Below the pieces are notes generated by a model. That model did no database searches, was not told the origin of the DNA, and saw nothing but the letters and a program-made list of their open reading frames with translations. A DNA stretch of 64,000 nt from Bauldia litoralis (GTDB taxonomy: Bacteria > Pseudomonadota > Alphaproteobacteria > Rhizobiales > Kaistiaceae), in contig NZ_FMXQ01000012.1 of NCBI RefSeq assembly GCF_900104485.1, positions 62,001 through 126,000 on the forward strand, written 5' to 3'. Below, piece by piece: positions 37,228 through 47,972 of the stretch. Each line of letters opens with the position of its first letter. Position 1 is the first letter of the stretch. The position numbers and the translations under genes were made by a program.

Positions 37228-38721
37228 ATGGCTGCAACCCGATTCCCGCTGACCCTCGATCTCGCCGACGAAACGGCAACCACCCGCTTTGCCGAGGATA
37301 TCGCGGCCTGCCTGGCGCCCGGCGACGTGATCGCGCTCTCCGGCGGGCTTGGCGTCGGCAAGACCACCTTCGCCCGGGCGCTGATCCGGGCGCTGGCCGA
37401 CGACGCCGAACTCGAGGTGCCGAGCCCGACCTTCACCCTGGCCCAGAGCTACGCGTCGGGTCCGGTGCCGGTGACCCATTTCGATCTCTACCGGCTTTCC
37501 AGTCCCGAGGAACTCGACGAACTCGGGCTGGAGGAGGCGCTGGCGACCGGTGCCGCCCTGATCGAATGGCCGGAACGGGCCGAGGACGAGTTGCCCCCGA
37601 CGCGCCTGACCATCGCCTTCGCCATTGCCGGTGACGGCCGCGCGGCGACGCTGTCCGGGAGCGGCGACTGGCAGCGGCGCATCGCCCATAGCCGCCATGT
37701 CCGCGCCTTTCTCGACACCACGGGATTCTCCGGCGCCGCCCGACGCTACCTGCAGGGCGACGCCTCGTCACGGACCTATGAGCGCATCCGCGCCGGCGAC
37801 CGACACGCGGTCCTGATGGACTGGCCCCCTGCCGAAGCCCCCGCCGCCGGCGACCGCCGCGGCGCCTACCGGGCGCGCGACGTCCGCGCCTTCGTCGCCG
37901 TCGACGAGGCGCTGCGCGACGCCGGCCTTTCGGCACCGGCGGTGCTCGGCGCCGATCTCGATGGCGGGCTGCTCGTCCTCGAGGACCTCGGCAGCACTGG
38001 CATCGCGGTCGACGGCGAGCCGGTGGCCGAGCGCTACCATGCGGCGATCGGCGTCCTCGCGACGATCCACGGCGAGGCGCGGCCCGACACGCTCCCCGCC
38101 CCCGACGGCGGCACCCATCGCCTGCCGGCCTATTCCGCCGACGCGCTCGCCGCCGAGCTCGACCTCTTCCTCGACTGGTATGTCCCGCATGTCACCGGCG
38201 CCCCGGCCGCCGACGCCGCGCGCCAAGACTTCGCCGCCCTGTGGGCCGACCTTACCGGCCAGCTCGCGGCGGCCGAGACGAGCTGGGTGCTCCTCGACTA
38301 CCACTCGCCCAACCTCCTGTGGCTGGCCGACCGGGCGGGGCTCGCCCGCGTCGGCATCCTCGATTTCCAGGACATGCTGACGGGGCCTGTGGCCTATGAC
38401 GTCGTCTCGCTCTGCCAGGATGCGCGGGTGACCGTCCCGCCGGCGCTCGAATCGTCGCTGGTCGCGGCCTATGTCGCGCTCCGCCAGGCCGACAAGGGGC
38501 GCTTCGACGACGAGGCTTTCGCCGCCGTCTATGCGATTCTCGGCGCCCAGCGCGCCACCAAGATCCTCGGCGCCTTTGCCCGGCTCGCCGACCACACCGG
38601 AAAACCGCGTTATCTTCAGCATATTCCAAGACTCCGTGAATATCTCAAACGGAGCCTTGCCCATCCGGCCCTGACCGGTTACGCGCAGTGGTACCGGAGG
38701 CACCTTCCTCCGTCCGCCTGA
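37228..38721 (+). CDS. fused TsaE ATPase and AmgK-like sugar kinase
   Basis: This 497-residue protein joins two enzymes. Residues 1-150 are TsaE, the ATPase of tRNA t6A synthesis: Walker A GGLGVGKTTFARALIR, then PSPTFTLAQSY, and FDLYRL. Residues about 165-497 are an aminoglycoside-phosphotransferase-fold kinase with GDASSRTYERI, LVLEDLGS, the catalytic LDYHSPNLLWL and GILDFQDM. Next to murU, the second half is best read as AmgK (anomeric N-acetylmuramate/N-acetylglucosamine kinase), which phosphorylates recycled cell-wall sugars. The fusion is common in Hyphomicrobiales. Confidence 0.9.
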   Translation: MAATRFPLTLDLADETATTRFAEDIAACLAPGDVIALSGGLGVGKTTFARALIRALADDAELEVPSPTFTLAQSYASGPVPVTHFDLYRLSSPEELDELGLEEALATGAALIEWPERAEDELPPTRLTIAFAIAGDGRAATLSGSGDWQRRIAHSRHVRAFLDTTGFSGAARRYLQGDASSRTYERIRAGDRHAVLMDWPPAEAPAAGDRRGAYRARDVRAFVAVDEALRDAGLSAPAVLGADLDGGLLVLEDLGSTGIAVDGEPVAERYHAAIGVLATIHGEARPDTLPAPDGGTHRLPAYSADALAAELDLFLDWYVPHVTGAPAADAARQDFAALWADLTGQLAAAETSWVLLDYHSPNLLWLADRAGLARVGILDFQDMLTGPVAYDVVSLCQDARVTVPPALESSLVAAYVALRQADKGRFDDEAFAAVYAILGAQRATKILGAFARLADHTGKPRYLQHIPRLREYLKRSLAHPALTGYAQWYRRHLPPSA

Positions 38722-38740
38722 CGTTCCGAAGAGGCCCGCC

Positions 38741-39472
38741 TTGCCGACATTCACGCGACCGAAACGGGCGATGATGCTCGCCGCGGGACGAGGCAAGCGG
38801 ATGCGCCCGCTCACTGCCACCGTGCCGAAGCCGCTGATCGAGGTCCGCGGCCGCGCCCTGATCGACCACGGCCTCGACGCCCTGGAAAAGGCCGGCGTCG
38901 AGGAGGCGGTGGTCAACGTCCATTACCTCCCCTCCCTGCTTGAGGCTCACCTGAGGCGCCGTCCGTCCGGCCCGGCGACCGTCATCTCCGACGAGCGCGA
39001 GCAGCTTCTCGATACCGGCGGCGGCATCGCCAAGGCGCTGCCCCTGATCGGCCCCGATCCCTTCTTCCTGCTCAATTCCGATTCCTTCTGGATCGAGGGC
39101 GCCCGCCCCAACCTCCACTGGCTGGCGGCGAGCTGGAACGATATGGCGATGGACGCCCTGCTCCTCCTGGCGCCCACCGTGCGCTCGGTCGGCTATCACG
39201 GCGTCGGCGATTTCCGAATGGACCCGAATGGCGCGCTCCGCCGCCGGCCGGAGCGCGATGTCGCGCCCTTCGTCTATTCCGGCGCGGCAATCCTCCATCC
39301 GCGCTTCTTCGACGACTGCCCCGACGTGCCCTTTTCGCTCAACGTCCTGTTCGACCGGGCGATCGAAACCGGCCGCCTCTACGGCGTGCGGATGGACGGG
39401 CTGTGGCTGCATGTCGGCACGCCGGAAGCCATCGGCGAGGCGGAGATGATGATCGCCGACAGCGCCGCCTGA
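38741..39472 (+). CDS. murU: N-acetylmuramate-1-phosphate uridylyltransferase (MurU-like)
   Basis: The 243-residue nucleotidyltransferase has MMLAAGRGKRMRPLT, PKPLIEV, VNVHYLPSLL and LLNSDSFW, as in MurU, which makes UDP-MurNAc directly in the cell-wall recycling route that bypasses fosfomycin-sensitive MurA. It is the partner enzyme of AmgK, encoded immediately upstream. The start is TTG at 38741, six bases after GAAGAGG. Confidence 0.87.
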   Translation: MPTFTRPKRAMMLAAGRGKRMRPLTATVPKPLIEVRGRALIDHGLDALEKAGVEEAVVNVHYLPSLLEAHLRRRPSGPATVISDEREQLLDTGGGIAKALPLIGPDPFFLLNSDSFWIEGARPNLHWLAASWNDMAMDALLLLAPTVRSVGYHGVGDFRMDPNGALRRRPERDVAPFVYSGAAILHPRFFDDCPDVPFSLNVLFDRAIETGRLYGVRMDGLWLHVGTPEAIGEAEMMIADSAA

Positions 39473-39479
39473 GGCCGCC

Positions 39480-42400
39480 ATGCGGGACGCGCCCAAGGTC
39501 TTCTCGATCCCGGCCGGTGCCCCGTTTCTCGATGTCCTCGCCGACGCCTTCCTGACCGGCCGGCTCGCGCCGTTGCCGGAGCCGCGCGACGATCCCCTCG
39601 CCCTTGCCAATGCGACCATCCTGCTGCCGACCCGCCGCGCTGTTCGCGCGCTGCGCGAGCGGCTGGTCGAGACGCTCGGCGCCGACGCCGCGATCCTCCC
39701 CGATATCCGGCCGATCGGCGATGCCAGCGAGGAGGATCACCTCCTCGACCCCAGCGCCGAGACCGTCGCCGACCGGCTCGCCCTGCCGCCGGCGATCGGC
39801 CGCCTGCCGCGCCAGCTGGCGCTGACCCAGCTGACGCTGGCCTGGGGACGGGCGATCCGCGGCGATTCCTCGCTTCTCGATATCCACGAGGGCGAGCAGT
39901 TGCTGATCCCGGCCTCGGCGGCCGATGCGGCGCGGCTTGCCGGCGACCTCGCCCGGCTGATGGACGATGTCGAGACCGCCACGGATGCCGGGGCCGGCCG
40001 CGACCCCTGGGCCGAGATCCAGAAGCTGGCGCCGGAAGATCACGCCGGCTACTTCCAGATCACCCTCGATTTCCTCAAGATCGCCTTCGAGCGCTGGCCC
40101 GAATACCTCGCCGAGAACGGCGTCGTCGATCCGGCGGTGCGCCGCGACCACCTGATCCGCGCCGAGGCCGCGCGCCTCGAGCGCATGGCGGCGCGCGGCC
40201 CGGTGATCGCCGCCGGCTCGACCGGCTCGATCCCGGCGACCGCCGAACTGCTCAAGACCATAGCCCACCTGCCGAATGGCGCCGTCGTCCTGCCGGCGCT
40301 CGACCGCGACCTCGACGCGGACGGCTTCGCGGCGATCGGCGGCGTCGATACCCCGGCGCGCGCCTACGGCCATCCGCAATTCGGCCTCAAGCAGTTGATC
40401 GCCGCGCTCGGCATCACCCGCGAGGATGTTGCGCCGCTCGGCGACGTGCCGGAAGCGCTCGCCCTGCGCGCCCGCCTCGCCACCGAGGCGCTCCGCCCGG
40501 CCGAGACCACCGACACCTGGGCGATGTTCCGCGCCGCCGGCCCGGACATCCGCGCCGTCGACGCCGCGCTCGCCGATGCCGGCCTGATCGTCGCCCATAA
40601 CGAGCAGGAAGAGGCCGTCGCCATCGCCATCGCCATTCGCGAGGCGGTGGAACAGCCCGAGGCGCGGGTGGCGCTGGTGACGCCCGACCGGACGCTGGCC
40701 CGGCGGGTCGCGGCCGAACTCGGCCGCTGGGGCCTCGCCATCGACGATTCCGCCGGTGCCCGCCTCGACCTCCTGCCGGAGGGAATCTTCGCCCGCCTCG
40801 TCGGCGAGGCGCTGGTCGCCGACACGGACCCGGCCGCCCTGCTGGCGGTACTCAAGCACCCCTCGGCCGTCTTCGGCATGGGCCGGGCGGAATGCCGCAA
40901 GGCGGCCCGCATCCTCGAACTCGCGGTGTTTCGCGGCCGACGCGGCGATTGCGGCCTGGCCGGGCTCGCCGACGCGCTGGCCGCGGCGCGCGAGGAGGCC
41001 GGCGGCGGCGCGGCACGCCACGTGCCACGGGCGCGAAAGCGCCTCGCCCCCGGCGACTGGGACCTTGCCGCCCGGCTGGTCGAAAGGCTCGGCGCGATCC
41101 TCGGGCCGGTCAGCGCCGCCTTCGCCGGGGATGCGCCTTTCGACTCGCCCGAAGCTGCCATGCTGCTGCGCGAGGCGATCGCCGCGGCAACGACCGATCA
41201 CACCGGCTCCGACGACGGCTTCCGCGATCGGCCAGGCGGCGTGGCGCTGGCGCGCTTGCTCGAAGGGCTCATCGACGGACCTTCGCTGGCGATGAAGCCG
41301 GCGGAGTTCCCGCCCTTCCTCGCCACGCTGATGACCGATGTGTCGGTGACCCGGCCGCCGGGAACCGATCCGCGCATCCATATCTGGGGCACGCTGGAGG
41401 CGCGGCTGCAGACGGCGGACCTGCTGATCCTTGGCGGCCTCGACGAGGGGGTCTGGCCGGCCGAGACCCGCACCGACCCGTGGCTGTCGCGGGCGATGCG
41501 GGCCGAGATCGGCCTGCCGCCGCCGGAGCGGCGGATCGGACAGGCCGCCCACGACTTCATGCAGGCCTTCGCCGCGCCGAGGGTGCTGGTCACCCGCGCC
41601 GGGAAGCGCGGCGGCACACCCACCGTCGCCTCGCGATGGCTGCAGCGTTTCGACGCGCTGGTCGGCAAGGCGGCGAGCGAGCGGATGACCAGCCGGGGGG
41701 CGCTCTATGTCGATCTCGCCCGCCAGGTCGATCGCTGGGACAAGCCGCCCCAGCCGATCAGGAAGCCGGAGCCGAAACCGGCAATCGCCGACCGGCCGCG
41801 CAGCCTGTCGGTCACCGAGATCGAGACGCTGGTCCGCGATCCCTATGCGATCTACGCCAAGCATGTCCTCCGGCTCGACCCGCTCGATCCGCTCGGCCAG
41901 GCGCCGGACTATGCGCTGCGCGGGTCGCTGATCCATGAGGCGATCGGCGACTTCTCGCAAGCCTGGATCGGCCTGCCCTTCGACGACGCCGCGCGGAAGC
42001 GCCTCATCGAATTTGGCGAACAGGCGCTGACCGAGATCGAGGCATTTGCCGATCTCCACGCGATCTGGAAGACGCGGTTCGAGGGCATCGCGACCTGGCT
42101 CATCAATTGGGAGGCGAAGCGCGACCCGGACATCGAGCTGCGCTCGGCCGAAATAGACGGCCGGCTGGAGATTGACGCCCCGGCCGGCGTCTTCGCCCTG
42201 CGCGGGCGCGCCGATCGCATCGACCTGCGCAAGGATGGCGGGGTCGAAATCCTCGACTTCAAGACCGGCACGCCGCCGTCGGCCCGGCAGGTGCTCGTCG
42301 GTTTTGCGCCGCAGCTGGCGCTGGAGGCGGCAATGGTCCAGGCCGGCGCTTTCGACCAGGACGGCAAGCCGTCCTTCCGTACCCGGTCGATCGCCAACCT

Positions 42401-42677
42401 CGGCTGGATCGCGCTCGGCCAGGTCGAGCGCGGCCAGCCGATCCGCTCCGCCGTCGAGGACGGCTTCACCGCCGACGAAGTCGCGGCCGAGGCCCATGCC
42501 CGGCTCGAGGCGCTGGTCGCCGCCTATGACGATCCGGACCGCGGCTATGCCAGCCGGGCGCGGCCGATGTTCCAGCTCCGCTACGAGAGCCCCTATGACC
42601 ATCTTGCCCGCGTCCGCGAATGGGCGCTGGTCGAAAGCGACGAGGATATCGATTGGCTGCCACCGCGAAAGCCGTAA
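39480..42677 (+). CDS. addB: AddB, helicase-like/nuclease subunit of AddAB
   Basis: AddB pairs with AddA to resect double-strand breaks for recombination. The 1065-residue protein has the alphaproteobacterial N-terminal block ATILLPTRRAVRALRERL and a degenerate helicase region, with GGLDEGVWP in the middle. A C-terminal PD-(D/E)XK nuclease domain carries LRGRADRIDLRKDGGVEILDFKTG. It starts seven bases after murU and overlaps addA by 25 bases. Confidence 0.93.
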   Translation: MRDAPKVFSIPAGAPFLDVLADAFLTGRLAPLPEPRDDPLALANATILLPTRRAVRALRERLVETLGADAAILPDIRPIGDASEEDHLLDPSAETVADRLALPPAIGRLPRQLALTQLTLAWGRAIRGDSSLLDIHEGEQLLIPASAADAARLAGDLARLMDDVETATDAGAGRDPWAEIQKLAPEDHAGYFQITLDFLKIAFERWPEYLAENGVVDPAVRRDHLIRAEAARLERMAARGPVIAAGSTGSIPATAELLKTIAHLPNGAVVLPALDRDLDADGFAAIGGVDTPARAYGHPQFGLKQLIAALGITREDVAPLGDVPEALALRARLATEALRPAETTDTWAMFRAAGPDIRAVDAALADAGLIVAHNEQEEAVAIAIAIREAVEQPEARVALVTPDRTLARRVAAELGRWGLAIDDSAGARLDLLPEGIFARLVGEALVADTDPAALLAVLKHPSAVFGMGRAECRKAARILELAVFRGRRGDCGLAGLADALAAAREEAGGGAARHVPRARKRLAPGDWDLAARLVERLGAILGPVSAAFAGDAPFDSPEAAMLLREAIAAATTDHTGSDDGFRDRPGGVALARLLEGLIDGPSLAMKPAEFPPFLATLMTDVSVTRPPGTDPRIHIWGTLEARLQTADLLILGGLDEGVWPAETRTDPWLSRAMRAEIGLPPPERRIGQAAHDFMQAFAAPRVLVTRAGKRGGTPTVASRWLQRFDALVGKAASERMTSRGALYVDLARQVDRWDKPPQPIRKPEPKPAIADRPRSLSVTEIETLVRDPYAIYAKHVLRLDPLDPLGQAPDYALRGSLIHEAIGDFSQAWIGLPFDDAARKRLIEFGEQALTEIEAFADLHAIWKTRFEGIATWLINWEAKRDPDIELRSAEIDGRLEIDAPAGVFALRGRADRIDLRKDGGVEILDFKTGTPPSARQVLVGFAPQLALEAAMVQAGAFDQDGKPSFRTRSIANLGWIALGQVERGQPIRSAVEDGFTADEVAAEAHARLEALVAAYDDPDRGYASRARPMFQLRYESPYDHLARVREWALVESDEDIDWLPPRKP

Positions 42678-45600
42678 CCGTCGACGACACGACGAAGAAG
42701 GCCCAGGCGGACGCCTCCAATCCGCGCGCCTCGGCCTGGGTGTCGGCCAATGCCGGCGCCGGCAAGACCTTCGTCCTGTCGCAGCGGGTGATCCGGCTAC
42801 TGCTCGCCGGCACCGACCCGTCCCGCATCCTCTGCCTGACCTTCACCCGCGCCGCGGCGGCGGAAATGGCCAAGCGGGTCTTCGACCGGCTGAGCGCATG
42901 GACGACGCTGCCGGACACGAAGCTCGCCACCGAGATCACCCGCGTCGAGGGCCGGCGGCCCGACGCGGCGACGCTGGCCGAGGCCCGTCGTCTCTTCGCC
43001 CGGGCGCTCGAAACCCCGGGCGGCCTGAAGATCCAGACCATCCACGCCTTCTGCGAACGCCTCCTCCACCAGTTCCCCTTCGAGGCCAATGTCGCCGGAC
43101 ATTTCGAGGTGCTCGACGAACGCGATGCGCAGGTCTTTTCCGATACTGCCCGGCGCACGGTGCTTGCCCGCGCGGCGGAGGACCGCGACGGCCCGCTTGG
43201 CCAGGCCCTCACTGCCGTGCTGGCCGCCGGCAGCGACTTCGCCCAGGAACTGGCGATCAAGGAATTCGTCGACAAGCGCGACAAGGTCCGCGCCTGGATC
43301 GTTCGCGCCGGCTCGCTCGATGATGCGCTGGCCGAATTGCGGGACAGGCTCGGCGTCGGGCCGGCCGACACCGCCAGCGGCCTTCACACCGCGATCCTCG
43401 ACGAGTGCCGGCTGGCCTCCGAACTCGGCGAACTGGTGACGCGGCTTGCCGTCAGCGGCACGAACGACCAGAAGGCGGCGGCGCGTCTGGCGCCGATCGT
43501 CTCTGCCAGCACCGACGCCGAACGCTGCGCCGCCTATCTCGACTTCTGGCGGACCGGCGACGGCAAGTTGCGCGCCATCTCGAGCCTGGTGACCAAGGCG
43601 GTCAAGAATGACTGGCCGGGGCTGGCCGAATTCATCGAGGAGGAGGCCGAGCGGCTGGCCGTGCTGCTCGAACGGATATCGGCGGCGGAATGCTACGAAT
43701 CGAGCGCCGCCATGCTGCGCATCGCCGATGCGGTGATCCAGGAATACGATCGCATCAAGATCGCCCGCGGCGTCCTCGACTTCGACGATCTGGTCGCCAA
43801 GACCGCCAACCTGCTGTCCCGCGCCGACGCCTCGCGCTGGGTCCACTACAAGCTCGATCGCGGCCTCGACCACATCCTTGTCGACGAGGCGCAGGACACC
43901 AGCCCGCGCCAGTGGCAGGTGGTGCGGGCGCTGGTCGAGGAATTCTTCGCGGGCCAAGGCGCCAGCGAAAAGACCCGGACCCTCTTCGCCGTCGGCGACG
44001 AGAAGCAGTCGATCTATTCCTTCCAGGGCGCGGTGCCGGCGTGGTTCTCGCGGATGCGCGGCGAATTCGGCGGTCGCGCCCGGCAGGCCGGCTTCGCCTG
44101 GACCGACCCGGAGCTTCACCTCTCCTTCCGCTCGACCGACGCGGTGCTATCCGCGGTCGACGCGGTCTTCTCGCGCGAAGCCGCCTATCGCGGCCTTGCC
44201 GGCGAACCGACGCCGACCGTCCACACCGCGGCGCGGCTGGACGCCCCCGGTCAGGTGATCCTGTGGCCGATGATCGAGCCACCGGAAAAGCCGGACCCGG
44301 AGGACTGGACGAGCCCGGTCGACCACCTCGGCGACGAGAGCCCCGAGGTGAAGCTCGCCAATCGCATCGCCAGTACCGTCACCGGCTGGCTCCATCGCGA
44401 GGAACGGCTGGAATCGACCGGCGATCCGATCCGGCCGGGCAGCATCCTGATCCTCACCCGCACCCGCGGCGCCCAGACCGACGCCATCAACCGGGCGCTC
44501 AAGACCCGTGGCGTGGCGATCGCCGGCGCCGACCGGATGACGCTGACCGAGCACATCGCGGTGATGGACCTGATGGCCATCGGGCGGGTCGTGCTGCTGC
44601 CGGAGGACGACCTGTCGCTGGCAGCGGTGCTCAAGAGTCCGCTGATCGGCCTCGACGAGGACCAGCTCTTCCGGATCGCCCATGAGCGAGGCAGCAAGAC
44701 GCTGTGGTCGGCCCTTGGCGCGGCCGCCGATGCCGAGGGCGGCGCGATCGCCGAGGCCCGTGCCCAGATCGACGTCTGGCGGGCCCGGGCCGACCTCCGC
44801 GATCCCTATGCCTTCTACGGCGAGATTCTCGCCAGCGAGGCGCATGGCCGCCGGCAGTTCCTTCGCCGCCTCGGCTCCGAGGCCGAGGACGTGCTCGACG
44901 AATTCCTCTCCCAGGCGCTCGCCTACGAGCAGGCGCATACGCCGTCGCTGCAGGGCTTCCTCGCCTGGCTCGACGCGTCGGAGACCCAGGTCCGTCGCGA
45001 CACCGATTCGATCCGCAACGAAGTCCGCGTGATGACCGTCCACGGCGCCAAGGGCCTCGAGGCCGACATCGTCTTCCTCGTCGATACCGGCGCCAAACCG
45101 GTCCACCCGAACCACGATGCCCGCGTCGTGTCGCTCGACGACGATCGCGACGGCGAGGGCCATCCGCTGGTCTGGATGCGCAGTTCGAAGGCGATGCCGC
45201 CGCCGGTCAGGGCGCGTGTCGATGCGTTGCGTGAGGAGGCGGAGGAAGAATATCGCCGGCTGCTCTATGTGGCGATGACCCGGGCCCGCGACCGGCTCTA
45301 CATCTGCGGCACGCTGAAGCCCCGGGCGACCGACACCGTCGGTGGCTGGCATGCGCTGGTTAGCGATGCGCTGGAGGCCGAGTCGGTGCGGCGTGAGCTC
45401 GCCGACGGCGAAGTCGAGATCGAGTGGCGGCCGCCGGCCGAGCGCGTCATCCCGGCCAAGGGAAGACAGGAGGCGATGACGCTGGCGCCGCCTGCACCTC
45501 CGTGGCTCAGCCGTCCGGCACCGCCCGCGCCGCGCCCGATCCGTCGCATCACCCCGTCCACCGCCGTCGCAGAGGCGTCCGAGGCCCTTCCGCGCCGTTC

Positions 45601-46138
45601 CAGGGGGCGTTCCGGGTCCGAGGGCGGGTCCGATCGGGCGGCCGAGCGCGGACGCCTGATCCACCGTCTCCTGCAGTCCCTCCCCGAGGCAAATCCCGCC
45701 GATCGCCACGTCATCGGCGCACGTTTTCTCGACGCTGTGGCCGACTCATGGAGCCCCGAGGAACGGGCCGGTCTACTCGGCGAAGTACTTGCAATCCTTG
45801 AGCGTTCGGACTTCGCCCCGGTCTTCGCACCGGGCAGCCGGGCCGAGGTCGAGATCGCCGGAACCTTCAGCGGCGCCAGGCTCTCCGGTCGCATCGACCG
45901 GCTGGCGGTCAGCGACGACAAGGTGCTGATCGTCGACTACAAGACCGGCGCCCCGCCGACCGAGGCTCCACACGATTACGTGATGCAGCTGGCGCTCTAT
46001 GCCGTTGTCCTGACACGGCTTTATCCCACGAAAACCCTCGCCGCAGCGATCCTGTGGACCGAAGCGCCGTCCCTGATGGAAATTCCTGCCCCGATGCTGG
46101 ACGCCGCTGCAAAATCGCTGGCCCCCACGGAATCGTGA
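42653..46138 (+). CDS. addA: AddA, UvrD-type helicase/nuclease subunit of AddAB
   Basis: The 1161-residue protein is a complete double-strand-break repair helicase. It has Walker [59 protein letters not shown] and [14 protein letters not shown] (helicase motifs I to VI), and the C-terminal nuclease [12 protein letters not shown] chose TTG at 42653, six bases after GAGGA, because the in-frame ATG at 42620 adds eleven mostly basic residues and has no ribosome-binding site. Confidence 0.93.
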   Translation: MAATAKAVTVDDTTKKAQADASNPRASAWVSANAGAGKTFVLSQRVIRLLLAGTDPSRILCLTFTRAAAAEMAKRVFDRLSAWTTLPDTKLATEITRVEGRRPDAATLAEARRLFARALETPGGLKIQTIHAFCERLLHQFPFEANVAGHFEVLDERDAQVFSDTARRTVLARAAEDRDGPLGQALTAVLAAGSDFAQELAIKEFVDKRDKVRAWIVRAGSLDDALAELRDRLGVGPADTASGLHTAILDECRLASELGELVTRLAVSGTNDQKAAARLAPIVSASTDAERCAAYLDFWRTGDGKLRAISSLVTKAVKNDWPGLAEFIEEEAERLAVLLERISAAECYESSAAMLRIADAVIQEYDRIKIARGVLDFDDLVAKTANLLSRADASRWVHYKLDRGLDHILVDEAQDTSPRQWQVVRALVEEFFAGQGASEKTRTLFAVGDEKQSIYSFQGAVPAWFSRMRGEFGGRARQAGFAWTDPELHLSFRSTDAVLSAVDAVFSREAAYRGLAGEPTPTVHTAARLDAPGQVILWPMIEPPEKPDPEDWTSPVDHLGDESPEVKLANRIASTVTGWLHREERLESTGDPIRPGSILILTRTRGAQTDAINRALKTRGVAIAGADRMTLTEHIAVMDLMAIGRVVLLPEDDLSLAAVLKSPLIGLDEDQLFRIAHERGSKTLWSALGAAADAEGGAIAEARAQIDVWRARADLRDPYAFYGEILASEAHGRRQFLRRLGSEAEDVLDEFLSQALAYEQAHTPSLQGFLAWLDASETQVRRDTDSIRNEVRVMTVHGAKGLEADIVFLVDTGAKPVHPNHDARVVSLDDDRDGEGHPLVWMRSSKAMPPPVRARVDALREEAEEEYRRLLYVAMTRARDRLYICGTLKPRATDTVGGWHALVSDALEAESVRRELADGEVEIEWRPPAERVIPAKGRQEAMTLAPPAPPWLSRPAPPAPRPIRRITPSTAVAEASEALPRRSRGRSGSEGGSDRAAERGRLIHRLLQSLPEANPADRHVIGARFLDAVADSWSPEERAGLLGEVLAILERSDFAPVFAPGSRAEVEIAGTFSGARLSGRIDRLAVSDDKVLIVDYKTGAPPTEAPHDYVMQLALYAVVLTRLYPTKTLAAAILWTEAPSLMEIPAPMLDAAAKSLAPTES

Positions 46139-46175
46139 CCCACCCCCCTGCGACCCCGGCAACGCCGCCGCGCTG

Positions 46176-46204
46176 CTTGACGCTGCTGCGGGCGCTACCT
46201 ACCT
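46176..46204 (+). promoter_or_regulatory. candidate sigma-70 promoter of trxA
   Basis: CTTGAC (46176-46181) and CTACCT (46199-46204) are separated by 17 bases and lie 47 bases before the trxA ATG. The pair fits an alphaproteobacterial housekeeping promoter with a weak -10. Confidence 0.35.
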
Positions 46205-46250
46205 TCCAATCGACACCACGTTCCCATTCCTCCAAAAACCGAGGTTTCTC

Positions 46251-46571
46251 ATGGCTCCCGTCGCAGTGACCGATGCCAATTTCGATTCGGACGTGCTTGG
46301 CTCCGCCGAGCCGGTGGTCGTCGATTTCTGGGCGGAATGGTGCGGTCCCTGCCGTTTCATCGCGCCGGCGCTTGAAGAGATCGCCGCCGAGATGGACGGC
46401 AAGGTCAAGATCGCCAAGCTCAATGTCGACGAGAATCCCGACATCATGATGCGCTACGGCGTCCGCTCAATCCCGACGCTGATCCTGTTCAAGGGCGGCG
46501 AGCCGACGGCGATGCAGGTCGGCGCCGTGCCGAAGCAGAAGCTGTCGGACTGGATCACGCAGTCGATCTAG
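46251..46571 (+). CDS. trxA: thioredoxin
   Basis: The 106-residue protein is a standard cytoplasmic thioredoxin: the redox site is WCGPC (Cys31, Cys34), with DFWAEW before it and the cis-proline in [12 protein letters not shown]. No signal peptide is present. It follows addA by 112 bases and probably has its own promoter, with a terminator directly downstream. Confidence 0.96.
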   Translation: MAPVAVTDANFDSDVLGSAEPVVVDFWAEWCGPCRFIAPALEEIAAEMDGKVKIAKLNVDENPDIMMRYGVRSIPTLILFKGGEPTAMQVGAVPKQKLSDWITQSI

Positions 46572-46594
46572 CGTTTCCGCGCATTCGAAACGAC

Positions 46595-46625
46595 AAAGGC
46601 CGCGCCCTCGGGTGCGGCCTTTTTC
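46595..46625 (+). terminator. terminator between convergent trxA and folC
   Basis: AAAGGCCGCGCC pairs with GGTGCGGCCTTT around a four-base loop and is followed by TTTTCTTT. The A-rich left arm means it can also act for folC transcription arriving on the other strand. Confidence 0.88.
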
Positions 46626-46641
46626 TTTGGTTGAGAGGCAC

Positions 46642-47961
46642 TTACCGCGGCGGCGTGCCGTTTTCGGCCAGCGTCGTCCCCGCCAGGTAGAGCGAACCGC
46701 AGATCAGGATACGGGGCGGGCCGAGCGTCGTCTCCTCGCGGGCAATCCGGTCGAGCGCGTCACCGACGCTGTCGGACGGCTCGGTGGCGAGGTCGACCTC
46801 GCTGGCGATCACCGCCAGTTCGACCGGATCGCGGCCGGCCAGCGACGACGGCACCGGCACCGTGTAGACGCGACGGGCGAGGCCAGCGAAAGGCTGGAAG
46901 AAACCCAGCGGGTCCTTGGTGTTGAGCATGCCGGCAATAAGGTAGAGCGGCCGCGGGACCCGCTCCTCGAGGTCGGCCATCGCCTCGGCGATCGCAATGC
47001 CGGCGCCGGGATTGTGGCCGCCATCGAGCCAGATCTCGGCTTCCTCCGGCGCCCGTTCGACCAGCGCGCCGGCGGTCAGCCGTTGGAGACGCGCCGGCCA
47101 TTCGACATCGGCGAGCCCCTGTTCGATCGCTTCGGTCGAGACGCCGAGGCCGGACCGGCGCAGCGTCGCGATCGCGGTTCCGGCATTGGTGAACTGGTGA
47201 CGGCCGATAAGGCGGGGCTGCGGCAGGTCGAGAAGGCCGTCCTCATCCTGGTAGACGAGACGACCGCGCTCGGGCGTGGCAACCCAGTCCTGGTTGGCGA
47301 CGAAGAGCGGCGCGCGCTTCCGCGCCGCCTCGGCTTCGATAATCGCCAATGCCTCCTGCGCCTGGGGGGCGACAATGACCGGGCGGCCCTGCTTGACGAT
47401 GCCGGCCTTTTCGGCGGCGATCAGCTCGATGGTGTCGCCGAGGAATTTTTCGTGATCGACGGAGACCGGCGTAATCACCGTCGCCAGCGGCTCGGTGATG
47501 ATGTTCGTGGCGTCGAGCCGTCCGCCGAGGCCGACCTCAAGGATGACGACGTCGGCCGGATTGCGCGCGAAGAGCACGATGGCCGCCGCGGTGGTGATCT
47601 CGAAATGGGTGATCGGCCGGCCGTCGTTGACGCGCTCCACCTCGATCAGCGTATCGGCAAGCGCGTCCTCGTCAACGAAGCGGCCGCCACCCTTGGCGGC
47701 GATGCGGATGCGCTCGTGGAAACTGACCAGATGCGGCGAGGTGTAGACATGGACGCCGCGCCCCTCCGCTTCCAGCATGGCGCGCATGAAGGCGGTGGTC
47801 GAGCCCTTGCCATTGGTGCCGGCGACGTGGATGACCGGCGGCAGTTGCCTGTCGGGACTGCCGAGTTCGAGCATCAGCCGCTCGATCCGGTCGAGCGACA
47901 GGTCGATCTCGCGCGGATGCAGCCGGAGCAGCCGCTCCAATATTGCCTGCGAACGTTCCAT
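46642..47961 (-). CDS. folC: bifunctional folylpolyglutamate/dihydrofolate synthase
   Basis: FolC adds glutamate to (dihydro)pteroate and folates. The 439-residue Mur-ligase-fold enzyme has HVAGTNGKGSTTAFM (P-loop), YTSPHL, HFEITTAAA, LEVGLGGRLDATN, the carbamylated-lysine region GIVKQGRP and WLDGGHNPGAG. It starts 11 bases after the accD stop and is the last gene of the trp-accD-folC run. Confidence 0.95.
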   Translation of the reverse strand: MERSQAILERLLRLHPREIDLSLDRIERLMLELGSPDRQLPPVIHVAGTNGKGSTTAFMRAMLEAEGRGVHVYTSPHLVSFHERIRIAAKGGGRFVDEDALADTLIEVERVNDGRPITHFEITTAAAIVLFARNPADVVILEVGLGGRLDATNIITEPLATVITPVSVDHEKFLGDTIELIAAEKAGIVKQGRPVIVAPQAQEALAIIEAEAARKRAPLFVANQDWVATPERGRLVYQDEDGLLDLPQPRLIGRHQFTNAGTAIATLRRSGLGVSTEAIEQGLADVEWPARLQRLTAGALVERAPEEAEIWLDGGHNPGAGIAIAEAMADLEERVPRPLYLIAGMLNTKDPLGFFQPFAGLARRVYTVPVPSSLAGRDPVELAVIASEVDLATEPSDSVGDALDRIAREETTLGPPRILICGSLYLAGTTLAENGTPPR

Positions 47962-47972
47962 GGGATGGGCCG

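Noticed and set aside
42620-42652. Upstream ATG start for addA
   Set aside because: It has no ribosome-binding site and adds eleven mostly basic residues read out of frame within addB; the TTG at 42653 has GAGGA at good distance.
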